A stretch of 64,000 nt of DNA from Microbacterium salitolerans (GCF_019720895.1 NZ_JAHKSH010000003.1:310001-374000), one strand, 5' to 3'; shown: positions 1 to 8,352, numbered from the stretch's first letter. Made by a program: numbers and translations. Notes: a model not told the origin generated them from the letters alone.

Positions 1-199
1 TCAGGCTCTGAACCCGGGGAGCTTCTACGCGCTCGAGTCCCACTGGGCGGACCTCAAGCGAGCGAACCCCGACACGCCCCTGGAAGTGCGCATCGAGCCG
101 ATCTACGGCGATGAGTCGACGACACCCGTGATGCTCCACGTCACATGGGTTGAGAATGGCATCGTGCACACCGACATGTTTGAGAACTTCGATGACTGA
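1..199 (+). CDS. C-terminal part of a DNA/RNA non-specific endonuclease (polymorphic toxin), 5' end outside window
   Basis: The reading frame is open from the window edge (first full codon at base 2) to TGA at 197-199, leaving 65 residues. The pattern N-x-G-x-F-Y-x-x-E-x-x-W, then V-R-I-E-P-I-Y-G, then P-V-M-L-H-V-T-W and a final F-E-N-F, matches the C-terminal end of the Endonuclea_NS_2 family of secreted toxin nucleases. The catalytic DxGH-type core would lie upstream and is not visible. The next gene overlaps it by an ATGA-type junction and looks like its immunity protein, which supports the toxin reading. The domain assignment is from pattern memory, not a search. Confidence 0.7.
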   Translation, partial: QALNPGSFYALESHWADLKRANPDTPLEVRIEPIYGDESTTPVMLHVTWVENGIVHTDMFENFDD

Positions 200-920
200 C
201 ATGAACATTCCTCCGATGATCGCCGAGGCGGAGATCCGTGCCGAGATCGCCCGGGAGCTCGTCGCGGTCGCCCCCGCGGGCTGGGTTCGCATCGTGTTCT
301 CGGCGGCAAGCGTCGGCGGGGCCACGGACGTTCTGGTGACGGCTGAGCTGGAGAATGGCGGTGATCGGTCTCTCGCCGCTCCCTCCGGAACCGCTCTTCC
401 GCTCTCCCGGCTGCGGCGGGCGCTCTACGAGCAGGATCGAGGGACGTGGTTCTCGATGGAGCTCATCGTGACGAGCGACGGGGCCGCCGAGGCGACCTAC
501 GACTACGACGACGAGCCGCGAGAGTTCGTCGGCCTCATCCCGCGCCTGTGGCTTGCAGACCAGGAGAAGTTCCCGCGCTCGCTCGAGAACAGGCCGGAGT
601 GGCTGCGGGCGAAGCTCGCGGAGGCCGGCGACGAAGAGAAGGGGCCGGATCTCGGTCGTCTGGTGGCGGTGGGGACGGAGCTGTGGCGGCGGATGGTTCC
701 CGCGGATGCGCCGCTGGTGCACCGTGAGGTTCCCGCGATCGGGGGCGTCGCGGTGTCGCATGCGGTGCGCGGCGGTGGAACGATCTACGTGGGATCTGAT
801 GAGGGTGTGCTGTTCTCGTCGTCGAGTGCGACAGAGGATCAGTCGGTCGAGGTGTTCGCATCGGGGCGGCGAACGCCGTGGGAGCACTTCCGTCCGGCCG
901 ATTCGGGACGTCGACGGTGA
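192..920 (+). CDS. YezG-like (DUF600) immunity protein, probable
   Basis: 242 residues from ATG at 192, which overlaps the end of the toxin frame, so the pair is translationally coupled. A longer frame starting at 150 lies inside the toxin and is rejected. The central stretch T-Y-D-Y-D-D-E-P followed by D-Q-E-K-F-P-R and P-E-W-L resembles the YezG/DUF600 immunity fold that neutralises nuclease toxins in the producer cytoplasm. It has no signal peptide or membrane segment, as expected for a cytosolic inhibitor. A further gene overlaps its end by GTGA. The family call is moderately sure; the partner assignment rests on adjacency. Confidence 0.65.
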   Translation: MTDMNIPPMIAEAEIRAEIARELVAVAPAGWVRIVFSAASVGGATDVLVTAELENGGDRSLAAPSGTALPLSRLRRALYEQDRGTWFSMELIVTSDGAAEATYDYDDEPREFVGLIPRLWLADQEKFPRSLENRPEWLRAKLAEAGDEEKGPDLGRLVAVGTELWRRMVPADAPLVHREVPAIGGVAVSHAVRGGGTIYVGSDEGVLFSSSSATEDQSVEVFASGRRTPWEHFRPADSGRRR

Positions 921-1393
921 CGTTGTCCGCTGACGACGGGCTGTCGTACGCCGCACGGTTCGCCGAACGGGTCGCGCAGGGGACGGGCCTGCGGCTCGCT
1001 CCGACGAATCCGCAGAGGCTGTTCACGCTCTCGGACCTCGAGGTCCGCTTCGCCGTGGTGCCGGTGGAGGGCGGATTCGAGCTGCATCACAGCGACCGCT
1101 CCTCGTTGAGGCCGGTGGCGTTCGCGACTCGACTCGACGACGTCCTGCGGCTGCTGGCCGCACGGCTCTTTCGGTCGCATGGTGTCTCGCTGAGCCGGGA
1201 CGATCTTCCGTCGTCCATGTGCTTCGAGCAGACCCCGAAGGATGTCTCGGTGACGTGGTCGGACGCGGAGGCGCGCGCGTGCGTCGTGCGCGTGTGGGGC
1301 CTCGCGTTGCGCGAGGAGCTCGCCGTGCGCGTCGCGCTCTGGGTCGAGACGGATCTCGACGAGATCGCCGACCAGGTGCAGTCCTCCCGCTGA
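917..1393 (+). CDS. small cytosolic protein, possible second immunity protein (Imm61-like)
   Basis: 158 residues from GTG at 917, which overlaps the upstream TGA (GTGA). The start at 878 lies inside the preceding gene and is less likely. It has no signal peptide and no transmembrane helix. The segment L-E-V-R-F-A-V-V-P-V-E-G-G-F-E-L followed by a helical part ending in L-A-A-R-L-F-R-S recalls the Imm61 immunity family, but the match is weak. It could protect against the upstream endonuclease or against the TNT protein encoded convergently one base downstream. No enzymatic motif is visible. Confidence 0.5.
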   Translation: MTLSADDGLSYAARFAERVAQGTGLRLAPTNPQRLFTLSDLEVRFAVVPVEGGFELHHSDRSSLRPVAFATRLDDVLRLLAARLFRSHGVSLSRDDLPSSMCFEQTPKDVSVTWSDAEARACVVRVWGLALREELAVRVALWVETDLDEIADQVQSSR

Positions 1394-1394
1394 G

Positions 1395-2030
1395 TCAGCT
1401 GTCGGCGCGGAAGCGCTCGAGGGCGCCGTCCGCGACGAGGTCGCGGATCCCGACGAAGTCGTGCGCGATCGTGCAGCGCAGTCCGCCACCCGGCTGGCCG
1501 AACCAGGGCTGCACGACCTCGACGCGCACTCGCACGGTGCCGCGGGTGACGAATGCGTGGCGATCGGATCCGACGGGGAGTGCCCCGAATGGCGGGAGCG
1601 ACCGGGCCTCGTAGGACGTTCCGTACGGGAAGAGCATGGTGCCGTCGAGAGCGCCGACGCGGTCGAGCACCACGCCGGCGGGAACCTCGATGAGGAGGGA
1701 TCCGTCGGTCGCGCGCGAGCGCAGGTCGGACCAGTGGGTCGTCGCCGCGCCGACAGCCTGGTCGATATCGGAGGCGGCGAACACCGCGACGTCGGGAAGC
1801 GGCCTGTCGACGTAGTCGAGCAGGAGCTGGGCCGCCTCGTCCTCGGTGGCGGCGGATCCGAGAGGGAACGCCGTGCCGTAGTCGACCGTCTCGAACAGCC
1901 ACTCGCTCTGCGCGTCGCTCGGACGCAGGCGGAGGGCGCCTTCCATCGCGGGCGCGTCGTCGCCGGGCAGGGAGACGGCAGCGGCCGGGATGCGTCGTCG
2001 CGACAGCTCGTCGCGCAGAGTCTCGAACAT
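1395..2030 (-). CDS. TNT-domain (NAD glycohydrolase toxin-like) protein
   Basis: 211 residues from ATG at 2030. The N-terminal half (W-L-F-E-T-V-D-Y-G and a T-E-D-E-A-A helix) is typical of stand-alone TNT-related proteins. The C-terminal half carries the TNT signature: D-R-V-G, G-T-S-Y-E-A-R-S-L-P-P, then P-W-F-G-Q-P-G-G-G-L, then L-V-A-D-G-A-L. The mycobacterial TNT domain hydrolyses NAD+, and the R-x-L-P and G-Q-P-G-G-G elements include active-site residues. No secretion signal or WXG100-type delivery domain is fused, so it may act in the cytosol or be an orphan toxin tip. It converges on the possible immunity gene with a 1-nt gap. Confidence 0.65.
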   Translation of the reverse strand: MFETLRDELSRRRIPAAAVSLPGDDAPAMEGALRLRPSDAQSEWLFETVDYGTAFPLGSAATEDEAAQLLLDYVDRPLPDVAVFAASDIDQAVGAATTHWSDLRSRATDGSLLIEVPAGVVLDRVGALDGTMLFPYGTSYEARSLPPFGALPVGSDRHAFVTRGTVRVRVEVVQPWFGQPGGGLRCTIAHDFVGIRDLVADGALERFRADS

Positions 2031-2152
2031 GCCACGAGCGTATCGGCCGGACCGCGCCGCGCGTGCGTCGCATCCCGGGCAGAACTGCCCCGTCGAGCGG
2101 CTCGCGCACTTCGTTACGCTGGTCACGCACACCCCCGTCCGAAGGAGCGCCC

Positions 2153-2482
2153 GTGTCCGACACCCTCGAGCAGCGCTGCGAGCGGCTTCGCGAGCCGGTT
2201 CTGCAGCTCGCGGCCCTCAGCCTCGGCTCCACCGTGAGTCCGAAGGACATGGACGAGACGCTCGCGGCGGCCCAGCGGGTGCAGGCGATCCTCGACGAGG
2301 ACTCCTCGGGGATCGCATCCGGAGCGTTCTCCGACTGGCTGCCCATCGGACGCCAGGTCATCGCGTCGATGGTCGCGGCGCTCGAGCGCGGCGACGGCGC
2401 TGAGTCGTACCGACTCTTCACCGACAAGACCGACGGCTTCTACCGCCTGGGGCTCGGCTGTGCCGGGTTCCCGGGCTGGTGA
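2153..2482 (+). CDS. small hypothetical protein
   Basis: 109 residues from GTG at 2153, preceded by a good ribosome-binding site (GAAGGAG at 2141-2147) and a TACGCT -10-like box at 2115-2120. The start at 2063 would place coding sequence across the promoter and is rejected. The protein looks like an all-helical cytosolic bundle (V-S-D-T-L-E-Q-R-C-E-R-L-R-E-P-V-L-Q-L) and resembles no family I can name. It is the first gene of a same-strand group (2.15-5.1 kb) that includes a membrane protein and two FHA-domain proteins, a mix seen near type VII secretion genes, though no EssC-like ATPase is present here. Confidence 0.6.
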   Translation: MSDTLEQRCERLREPVLQLAALSLGSTVSPKDMDETLAAAQRVQAILDEDSSGIASGAFSDWLPIGRQVIASMVAALERGDGAESYRLFTDKTDGFYRLGLGCAGFPGW

Positions 2483-2506
2483 CACGGCAGAAAAGGCGAC
2501 AGGACA

Positions 2507-3094
2507 GTGCAGGAGATGGAGCGCGCCTATCTGCAGACGCAGCCGCAGCGATTCCACCAGGCCGCGGATCCGCGAAAGCGCCGCGGGTTCGCGATCGCGG
2601 CGGGGATCTTCCTGATCGCGACGCTCGCGATCGCCGTCAGCGCACCCGCGCTGTGGGAGCACTTCAGCACCCTCCCCGAAGCGCGCAACGTACGCCGTCC
2701 CTGGTTGAACGGCACCGGGGGAGGGTTCTTCGGCATCATGCTGATCGGTGCGTTCTGCCTCTTCTTCGCCCTCTTCTGCACCTGGTTCGCCGTGGTGAAG
2801 TCCAAGTCCTGGATCGATACGCAGACCGGATCGCGCCTGCGCAGCGGTCGCGTGGCGCGGTTCCCCGATGATTCCGCGTTCGAGCACTACGCAGCGCAGC
2901 TGAGCGACGGCACGCTGCGCGAGATCCCGGAGATCTCGGGTCAGGTCGGCAGCGGCAAGATGATCCTGCAGTCGATGGAGGACCGCGAGGCGCGACGCGT
3001 GCACGTGTGGCTCGAGACCGCGGGCGGGCGCAGCGCCCACGCCGAGTTCGACAGCACGGCGTGGGATCGGCTGTCGACCGGCCGCGCAGTGTGA
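2507..3094 (+). CDS. two-pass membrane protein of unknown function
   Basis: 195 residues from GTG at 2507; ATG at 2516 is an alternative. Two hydrophobic helices are visible at about residues 28-50 and 74-98, followed by a soluble C-terminal domain of about 95 residues (W-I-D-T-Q-T-G-S-R-L-R-S-G onward) that may face the cytoplasm. The N-terminal tail is basic. It lies 24 nt after the upstream gene and 25 nt before the RDD/FHA gene, so probably one transcript. I do not recognise the family. Confidence 0.6.
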   Translation: MQEMERAYLQTQPQRFHQAADPRKRRGFAIAAGIFLIATLAIAVSAPALWEHFSTLPEARNVRRPWLNGTGGGFFGIMLIGAFCLFFALFCTWFAVVKSKSWIDTQTGSRLRSGRVARFPDDSAFEHYAAQLSDGTLREIPEISGQVGSGKMILQSMEDREARRVHVWLETAGGRSAHAEFDSTAWDRLSTGRAV

Positions 3095-3119
3095 CGACAC
3101 CGGGCGGCGAGGAGGCGAC

Positions 3120-4241
3120 GTGAGCGGCTGGGCGATCATCGATGACCGGGAGGCGGCACCCGAGCCGATCCCGGTGACCGTCGACCGCGCGGAGCTCCTG
3201 GGGATCCGGCGGGCGACGTACGGTCGGCGAGTGTCGGCGACGATCATCGACGTCATCCCGGCGCTCGTGTTCGCCGCGCCGCTCGCGTTCGCCCTGACGG
3301 CGATCGTCGGGCCCGACGGACAGCTCGACATCCTCATGCTCATCCTCGGAAGCGCGTGCGCGCTCCTGCTGGTGCTGTACGGGATCCTTCAGCTGTCGTC
3401 CCACGGTCGGCGCGGCCAGACGTTCGGCAAGCAGGCCACGAAGCTCCGCACGCTGCGGGCGACGAGCCTGCAACCGATCAGGTTCGGGCGCGCGCTCCTG
3501 CGCGCTCTCATCGTCGCCGCGGCGTGCCTGGTCCCGCTGCTGGGTCCGCTCCTGCTGTTCCTCTCGCCGCTGTGGGATCCGCAGAAGCGCGGGCGGGGAT
3601 GGCACGATCACGCCACGGATGCGTGGATGATCGATCTGCGCGCCGTGGACCCGACCGATCCCGTGGCGTTCGGCGACGCGCGAGCCCGGGCGCGCGTCAA
3701 GAGCGCGGCTCGCGGCGACGCCCGCCAGACGGATCCGTTCGCGCGCGAGCGCGTGATCGCCGACGTGCCGCGCGCAGAGACGCCTCGCGCCCCCGAGGCG
3801 CCCGCGCCCGCGTCGGAGGCTCCGGCGACGCCGCCGATCGTCCGCGACCCGCCCCGGGCGCCCGAGTCGGCGCCGACCCGCGAGCGGGCGGCGTCGGTCG
3901 GCGTCCGCGTGACGCTCGATGACGGCGCGACGCTCACGATCGCCGGCCCGACCCTCATCGGCCGACGGCCGGCGCCGGCGGACGGCGACGATCCTGCGGT
4001 GCGGCTCCTGCCGCTGGCCGACGAGGGGCGCTCGCTGTCGAAGACGCACCTCGCCCTGCAGGTCGACGCGCACGGGCTTGTCCTCACCGACCGCGGCTCG
4101 GCGAACGGCACGACGATCGTCCGAGGAGCGACCTCGGCGCCCGCCTCTGCGGACACTCCTCTGCGAGTGCGCGAGGGCGACCGGATCCGACTCGGCGATC
4201 GCGAGATCGTCGTCGGGCCGATGGCTCCCGTGACCGACTGA
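3120..4241 (+). CDS. RDD-family membrane protein with C-terminal FHA domain
   Basis: 373 residues from GTG at 3120 behind GAGGAGG. Residues 30-175 form an RDD-like membrane domain (R-R-V-S-A-T-I-I-D-V-I-P, G-Q-T-F-G-K-Q-A-T-K-L, and W-H-D-H-A-T at its end). A proline/alanine-rich linker follows (about 190-255), then an FHA domain (about 260-368) with the conserved G-R-R, S-K-T-H-L and D-R-G-S-A-N-G-T motifs that bind phosphothreonine. This architecture couples Ser/Thr-kinase signalling to an envelope protein and is common near type VII secretion components in Actinobacteria. No kinase gene is in view. Confidence 0.8.
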   Translation: MSGWAIIDDREAAPEPIPVTVDRAELLGIRRATYGRRVSATIIDVIPALVFAAPLAFALTAIVGPDGQLDILMLILGSACALLLVLYGILQLSSHGRRGQTFGKQATKLRTLRATSLQPIRFGRALLRALIVAAACLVPLLGPLLLFLSPLWDPQKRGRGWHDHATDAWMIDLRAVDPTDPVAFGDARARARVKSAARGDARQTDPFARERVIADVPRAETPRAPEAPAPASEAPATPPIVRDPPRAPESAPTRERAASVGVRVTLDDGATLTIAGPTLIGRRPAPADGDDPAVRLLPLADEGRSLSKTHLALQVDAHGLVLTDRGSANGTTIVRGATSAPASADTPLRVREGDRIRLGDREIVVGPMAPVTD

Positions 4242-4303
4242 GCGCCCCGCGACGACGTGCGCCGATCCTCGCCGGCCGGAGTTGTTTGGCAAGATGGGTC
4301 ACC

Positions 4304-5098
4304 ATGAGCCCCCGCGATGAGATCACCGGCGACCCGATCGAGGACGGGATCGACATCGATACGGCGATCCCCGGGCGCGAGACCCGCGGCACCGCCGAGC
4401 CCGTGCGCATCGAGTTCGCGGGCGAGTGGCGCACGGTCGAGCCCCGAGAGACCCTGATGATCGGGCGCGAGGGAGACCTCGCGGTCGACGACAACCCCTA
4501 CCTGCACCGCGCGTTCCTCGAGGTGTCGTACGCCGACGGCATGTGGTGGCTCTCGAACGTCGGCTCCCGCCTCTCGGCGACGGTGTCGAGCGCGGGCGGG
4601 GCTGTGCAGTCGTGGCTGTCGCCCGGCGCGCGCCTGCCCGTCGTGTTCGAGCAGAGCGTCATCGTCTTCACGGCGGGCCCCACGACGTACGAGATCGCGC
4701 TGCACGCGCCGCGGGCGCAGTACGCCGTCTCGAGCCAGGTGCAGGCATCGATCTCGGGCGACACGACCGTCATGCCCGTGCGCTTCACGGGATCGCAGAA
4801 GCAGCTCATCGTCGCCCTCGCCGAGCCGATGCTGCGCCGCGAGGGTGTGTCGGTGAGCGACCTGCCCTCGTCGGCGGCTGCCGCGAAGCGGCTCGGCTGG
4901 TCCATGAGCAAGTTCAACCGCAAGCTCGACAACGTGTGCGAGAAGCTCGACCGCATGGGCGTGCAGGGCCTGCGCGGCGCTCCCGGAAAGCTCGCGATGA
5001 ACCGCCGCGCGCGGCTGGTCGAGTACGCGGTCTCGTCGCAGCTCGTCAGCCGCGCCGACCTCCCGCTGCTCGACGCCGGCGAACTCGACGAGGACTGA
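4304..5098 (+). CDS. FHA-like domain protein with C-terminal helical DNA-binding-like region
   Basis: 264 residues from ATG at 4304; a TTG start at 4286 is possible but less likely. Residues 25-125 resemble a degenerate FHA fold (L-M-I-G-R-E-G-D-L, N-P-Y-L-H-R-A-F-L-E-V). The C-terminal part (about 165-250) is helical and reads like a winged helix (A-A-A-K-R-L-G-W-S-M-S-K-F-N-R-K-L-D-N-V). Such FHA plus wHTH proteins are frequent in actinobacterial secretion or signalling loci. It follows the RDD/FHA gene by 62 nt. The role is unknown; a phosphopeptide reader with a transcriptional output is an inference. Confidence 0.7.
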   Translation: MSPRDEITGDPIEDGIDIDTAIPGRETRGTAEPVRIEFAGEWRTVEPRETLMIGREGDLAVDDNPYLHRAFLEVSYADGMWWLSNVGSRLSATVSSAGGAVQSWLSPGARLPVVFEQSVIVFTAGPTTYEIALHAPRAQYAVSSQVQASISGDTTVMPVRFTGSQKQLIVALAEPMLRREGVSVSDLPSSAAAAKRLGWSMSKFNRKLDNVCEKLDRMGVQGLRGAPGKLAMNRRARLVEYAVSSQLVSRADLPLLDAGELDED

Positions 5099-5211
5099 CC
5101 CGCGGCTCCTGGTCGGTTCTGCCGTCCTCGTGCCGCTCGGCATCTGGCGCGCGTCGAGATCAGCCGTCCTCCGGTCATTCGCCGGCGGGTGCGCTCGAGC
5201 TCGTCGAACGA

Positions 5212-5805
5212 TCAGGCCAGCGGGATCCCTGCGGAGCCCTTGGACTCCTGATATGTCGTCGACAGGGCGTCGTACGTCTGGGCGATACGGGCGATGCGCT
5301 CGTCGAGCTCTGCAGGGCCGCCGATCGCATGGCTGGTGAAGAACTCGTTCTCCCGGTTGTAGAGGTCGCGGCCTTCGGCAGGAGCGTCGCGGTCGGGATC
5401 TCGAACGGCGTAGACCGCCCGGAGGATTCGGATGTCGTGCGGAATCGCGAAGGAATCCGCCGAATCCTGATGGCTGAAGAGATAGGCGAAGGAGTCGAAG
5501 CCCGCCCAGGCGATGCCTGAGAGACACAGCGAGCACGGTTCGTGCGTGGCGAGGAAGAGGCAGTCGGCCGGGTCCGGCCGCTCGGGCAGCTCATGGAACC
5601 GCTTGATCGCGTGGATCTCACCATGCCACAACGGGTTCTCGATCTCGTTGTTCGTCTCGGCGACGACGAGTGACAGATCGCTCGCGCGCAGGATCGCGGC
5701 GCCGAACAGCTTGTTGCCTCTCCGCACTCCGGCGCGCGTGAGCGGGACGACATCCTGCTCGATGACGTCGAGCAGGCGTGAGCGGGTCGCGAGATCGAGG
5801 GACAT
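5212..5805 (-). CDS. nucleoside/cytidine deaminase-family zinc hydrolase
   Basis: 197 residues from ATG at 5805. It has the deaminase-fold zinc motifs H-G-E-I (ligand His plus catalytic Glu) and, about 30 residues on, P-C-S-L-C (two ligand Cys), so it should hydrolytically deaminate a base or nucleoside. It is longer than tRNA adenosine or guanine deaminases (about 150-160) because of a C-terminal extension. The real substrate cannot be read from sequence. It stands alone, 83 nt downstream of the MocR gene on the same strand. Confidence 0.8.
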   Translation of the reverse strand: MSLDLATRSRLLDVIEQDVVPLTRAGVRRGNKLFGAAILRASDLSLVVAETNNEIENPLWHGEIHAIKRFHELPERPDPADCLFLATHEPCSLCLSGIAWAGFDSFAYLFSHQDSADSFAIPHDIRILRAVYAVRDPDRDAPAEGRDLYNRENEFFTSHAIGGPAELDERIARIAQTYDALSTTYQESKGSAGIPLA

Positions 5806-5888
5806 GGGGCCATCCTGGCAGGCCCGGCGCTGCACCCGCGAACCAGCCGCGCGCAGGAGTGCCGCCTCCGGGAGATGCTGTGTCCCTG

Positions 5889-7292
5889 TCAGGCGGCGAG
5901 CACCTCGCCGAGGATCCTCGCGGCGTCGGCGAAGCGGTCGGGCGCGGGACCCGAGAAGTTGAGCCGCACGTGCGGGCCGGGCGACTCGGCCGGGAACCAC
6001 TCGTGGCCGGGCGCGATGAGCAGACCCCGCCGTTCGCACGCGGCGGCGACATCGCGGACGTCCGCGTGGTCGGGCAGGCGCAGCCACAGGTTGAGGCCGC
6101 CGGCGGGCAGCGACGTGAGGAGCGCCTGCGGCGCGTGCGCGGCCACGGCGTCGGCGAGCTGATCGCGGCGGGCGCGGAGGGCCGCGCGGAGGCCGCGCAC
6201 GTGGCTGGTCCAGCCCGGCCGGGTGACGACGTCGAGGGCGACGTGCTGCAGCACGGGGCTGACGTACATCGACTCGGCCTGCGTCTCGGCGAGGATCCTG
6301 TCGCGCGCAGGGCCGCGGGCGATCAGTCCGGCGACGCGCACGGCCGGTGAGACGCTCTTCGTGAGGGAGCGCAGGTAGACGACGTGCCCGTCCTCGTCCC
6401 GCGCCGCGAGCGGCATCGCCTCGGTGGTGATCCCGAAGTCGTGCGCCCAGTCGTCCTCGATGAGGAAGGCGCCGTGCGCGGCGACGAGGTCGAGCACCTG
6501 GTCGCCGAGGGCGGCCGACCACTGCGCGCCCGTCGGGTTCGCGTAGTTCGGGTGGGCGTAGAAGGCGCGGGCGCCCGTGCGCTCGAAGGCGCGCGCCAGC
6601 TCGTCGATGTCGGGCCCGTTCGGACCGGACGGCACGGGGACGAGCTCGACGCCGACGCGCTCGGCCGCCGCGATCGCGCCCCAGTAGGTGGGCGACTCGA
6701 TGATGAGGGGCCTGCCTGATCCGACGAGCGCGTGGAAGGCGGTGCTGAGGCCCGTCTGCGTGCCGGGCAGCACGAGGACATCGTGCGCGGTGGGGGCGGT
6801 CGTGCCCTGCGGCGTCGCCTGCGCGAGCTCGGACGCGAACCACGCCTGCAGCTCCGGAAGGCCCGCGCTCGGTGCGCGGCGGATCGCCGCGTCCTGGCGG
6901 GCGGCGCGACCGAACGCGGCGCGCACGAGACGCTCAGGCAGCAGATCGGGGTCCGGGTATCCGGACTGCAGGGCGAAAGGCGCCCCGGCGGCCGAGCGCA
7001 GCGCCGCGGGTGAGGCCGGGATCCGCCGCGCCGGGGTGCCGAGCGCCGCCGTCTGCCAGGAGAAGTCGCTGGGCCGGGTCGTGCGCGCGCGTCGCGTGAA
7101 CGTGCCGACGCCGGGCGATGTCTCGACCAGCCCCTCGGTTCGCAGCAGCGCGAGGGCGCGCTGTACCGTCACGGGGCTCGCGCCATGCTCGGCGACGAGC
7201 GTGCGCGTCGACGGCAGGCGGGAACCAGGAGGCGCATCGTGGATCCACGTGCGCAGCTGCGCGGCGATTCGGGCGCTGCTATCGTTGGCCAT
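5889..7292 (-). CDS. MocR-type transcriptional regulator (GntR HTH fused to PLP aminotransferase fold)
   Basis: 467 residues from ATG at 7292. Residues 1-70 are a GntR winged helix (S-R-L-P-S-T-R-T-L-V, S-P-V-T-V-Q-R-A-L). The rest is a fold-type I aminotransferase domain with N-Y-A-N-P-T-G and the PLP-binding lysine in S-L-T-K-S-V-S-P. MocR proteins sense PLP or an amino compound and usually regulate a divergent gene, here a DMT-family exporter. The two start codons overlap (CATG at 7290-7293), so operators must lie inside coding sequence; a perfect 12-bp palindrome lies 10 bases into the exporter frame. Length is normal. Confidence 0.88.
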   Translation of the reverse strand: MANDSSARIAAQLRTWIHDAPPGSRLPSTRTLVAEHGASPVTVQRALALLRTEGLVETSPGVGTFTRRARTTRPSDFSWQTAALGTPARRIPASPAALRSAAGAPFALQSGYPDPDLLPERLVRAAFGRAARQDAAIRRAPSAGLPELQAWFASELAQATPQGTTAPTAHDVLVLPGTQTGLSTAFHALVGSGRPLIIESPTYWGAIAAAERVGVELVPVPSGPNGPDIDELARAFERTGARAFYAHPNYANPTGAQWSAALGDQVLDLVAAHGAFLIEDDWAHDFGITTEAMPLAARDEDGHVVYLRSLTKSVSPAVRVAGLIARGPARDRILAETQAESMYVSPVLQHVALDVVTRPGWTSHVRGLRAALRARRDQLADAVAAHAPQALLTSLPAGGLNLWLRLPDHADVRDVAAACERRGLLIAPGHEWFPAESPGPHVRLNFSGPAPDRFADAARILGEVLAA

Positions 7293-8196
7293 GAATCACA
7301 ACAGTAGCGCTACTCTTACACGACCGCGAGTGATATCGACGGGCGTCCTGTGGGGGCTTCTCGGTGTCGCGACGTTCTCGTTCACCGTTCCCGTCACGCG
7401 CTTCGCCGTCGAGGCCGGCATGTCGGCGACCTTCGTCGGATCCGCCCGTGCCGTCGTGGCCGCCGTCCTCGCCGCGACCGCGCTCCTCCTCACCCGCCAG
7501 CGCGTCCCGCCGCGGCGCCTGTGGCCGCGGCTCGCCATCGTCGCGGCGGGCGTCGTCGTCGGATTCCCCCTGCTCACGTCGTACGCGCTCGTGACGACCG
7601 AGGCGACCCATGGCGCCGTCGTCATCGCCCTGCTCCCGGCGGCCACGGCGGCCTTCGCCGTTCTGCGAGGGAAGGAGCGGCCCGGCATGCGCTTCTGGAT
7701 CGCGGCCGGCCTCGGTGCGATCGTCACCGTCGGGTTCGCCGCCGTGCAGGGCGGCGGCATCGGATCCCTCACGGGCGCCGACCTGCTCCTCCTCGGTGCC
7801 GTGGTCGCGGCCGGTGTCGGCTACGCCGAGGGCGGCCTCCTCGCGCGCGAGATCGGCGCGTGGCAGACGATCTCATGGGCGCTCGTGCTCAGCGCCCCCG
7901 TCATGCTCGTCCTCTCGCTCGTGTCGGTGCAGGCGGATCCGTTCGTCGTGGGGCCGACCGCCTGGCTCGCGTTTGCCTACCTCGGGGTCGTGAGCATGTT
8001 CTTCGGGTTCTTCGCCTGGTATCGCGGCCTCGCGATCGGTCCCATGGCGACCGTCAGTCAGGTGCAGCTGACGCAGCCCGTCATGACCGTCGCGTGGTCG
8101 GTGATCCTCCTCGGCGAGGCGCTCGAGTGGGCGACGGCCGTCGGCGCCGTCGCCGTCGTCGCGTGCGCCGCGCTCGCGGTGCGCTCTCGACGCTGA
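7291..8196 (+). CDS. EamA/DMT-superfamily exporter
   Basis: 301 residues from ATG at 7291; GTG at 7330 (288 residues, starting just before TM1) is an equally plausible start because neither has a ribosome-binding site. The protein has about ten hydrophobic helices in two EamA repeats (G-V-L-W-G-L-L-G-V-A-T-F-S-F at the start of repeat one; repeat two from about residue 155). Family members export amino acids or metabolites across the cytoplasmic membrane. Divergent pairing with a MocR regulator suggests the regulator controls it. If the GTG is used, the palindrome at 7303-7314 becomes intergenic. Confidence 0.85.
   Translation: MNHNSSATLTRPRVISTGVLWGLLGVATFSFTVPVTRFAVEAGMSATFVGSARAVVAAVLAATALLLTRQRVPPRRLWPRLAIVAAGVVVGFPLLTSYALVTTEATHGAVVIALLPAATAAFAVLRGKERPGMRFWIAAGLGAIVTVGFAAVQGGGIGSLTGADLLLLGAVVAAGVGYAEGGLLAREIGAWQTISWALVLSAPVMLVLSLVSVQADPFVVGPTAWLAFAYLGVVSMFFGFFAWYRGLAIGPMATVSQVQLTQPVMTVAWSVILLGEALEWATAVGAVAVVACAALAVRSRR
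7303..7314. promoter_or_regulatory. palindromic operator candidate for the MocR regulator
   Basis: AGTAGCGCTACT is a perfect 12-bp palindrome lying 11 nt upstream of the MocR start and inside the first codons of the annotated exporter frame. TACTGT (minus strand) and TACTCT (plus strand, 7311-7316) overlap its ends as possible -10 hexamers for both directions. Binding by the MocR protein is inferred from position only. Confidence 0.5.
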
Positions 8197-8310
8197 CGCG
8201 GGCGCATGACGACGGCAGAATCGCCGCGAGGTCCCACGGCGTCCCCGGAACGGCGCGCCTCGGCTCGCGCGCCGGTGAGAATTGGCGTCGTCGTGTCCGG
8301 GATGGCGCGC

Positions 8311-8344
8311 AGAAGGCGCCGACCCCGCGGGGCCGGCGCCTTCT
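8311..8344. terminator. strong bidirectional hairpin between convergent exporter and purB
   Basis: Perfect 11-bp inverted arms (AGAAGGCGCCG and its complement) flank a 12-nt GC-rich loop that itself can pair. It lies between two convergent genes, 9 nt from the purB stop. No T-tract is obvious, as is common in Actinobacteria. Confidence 0.75.
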
Positions 8345-8352
8345 GAGACCGC

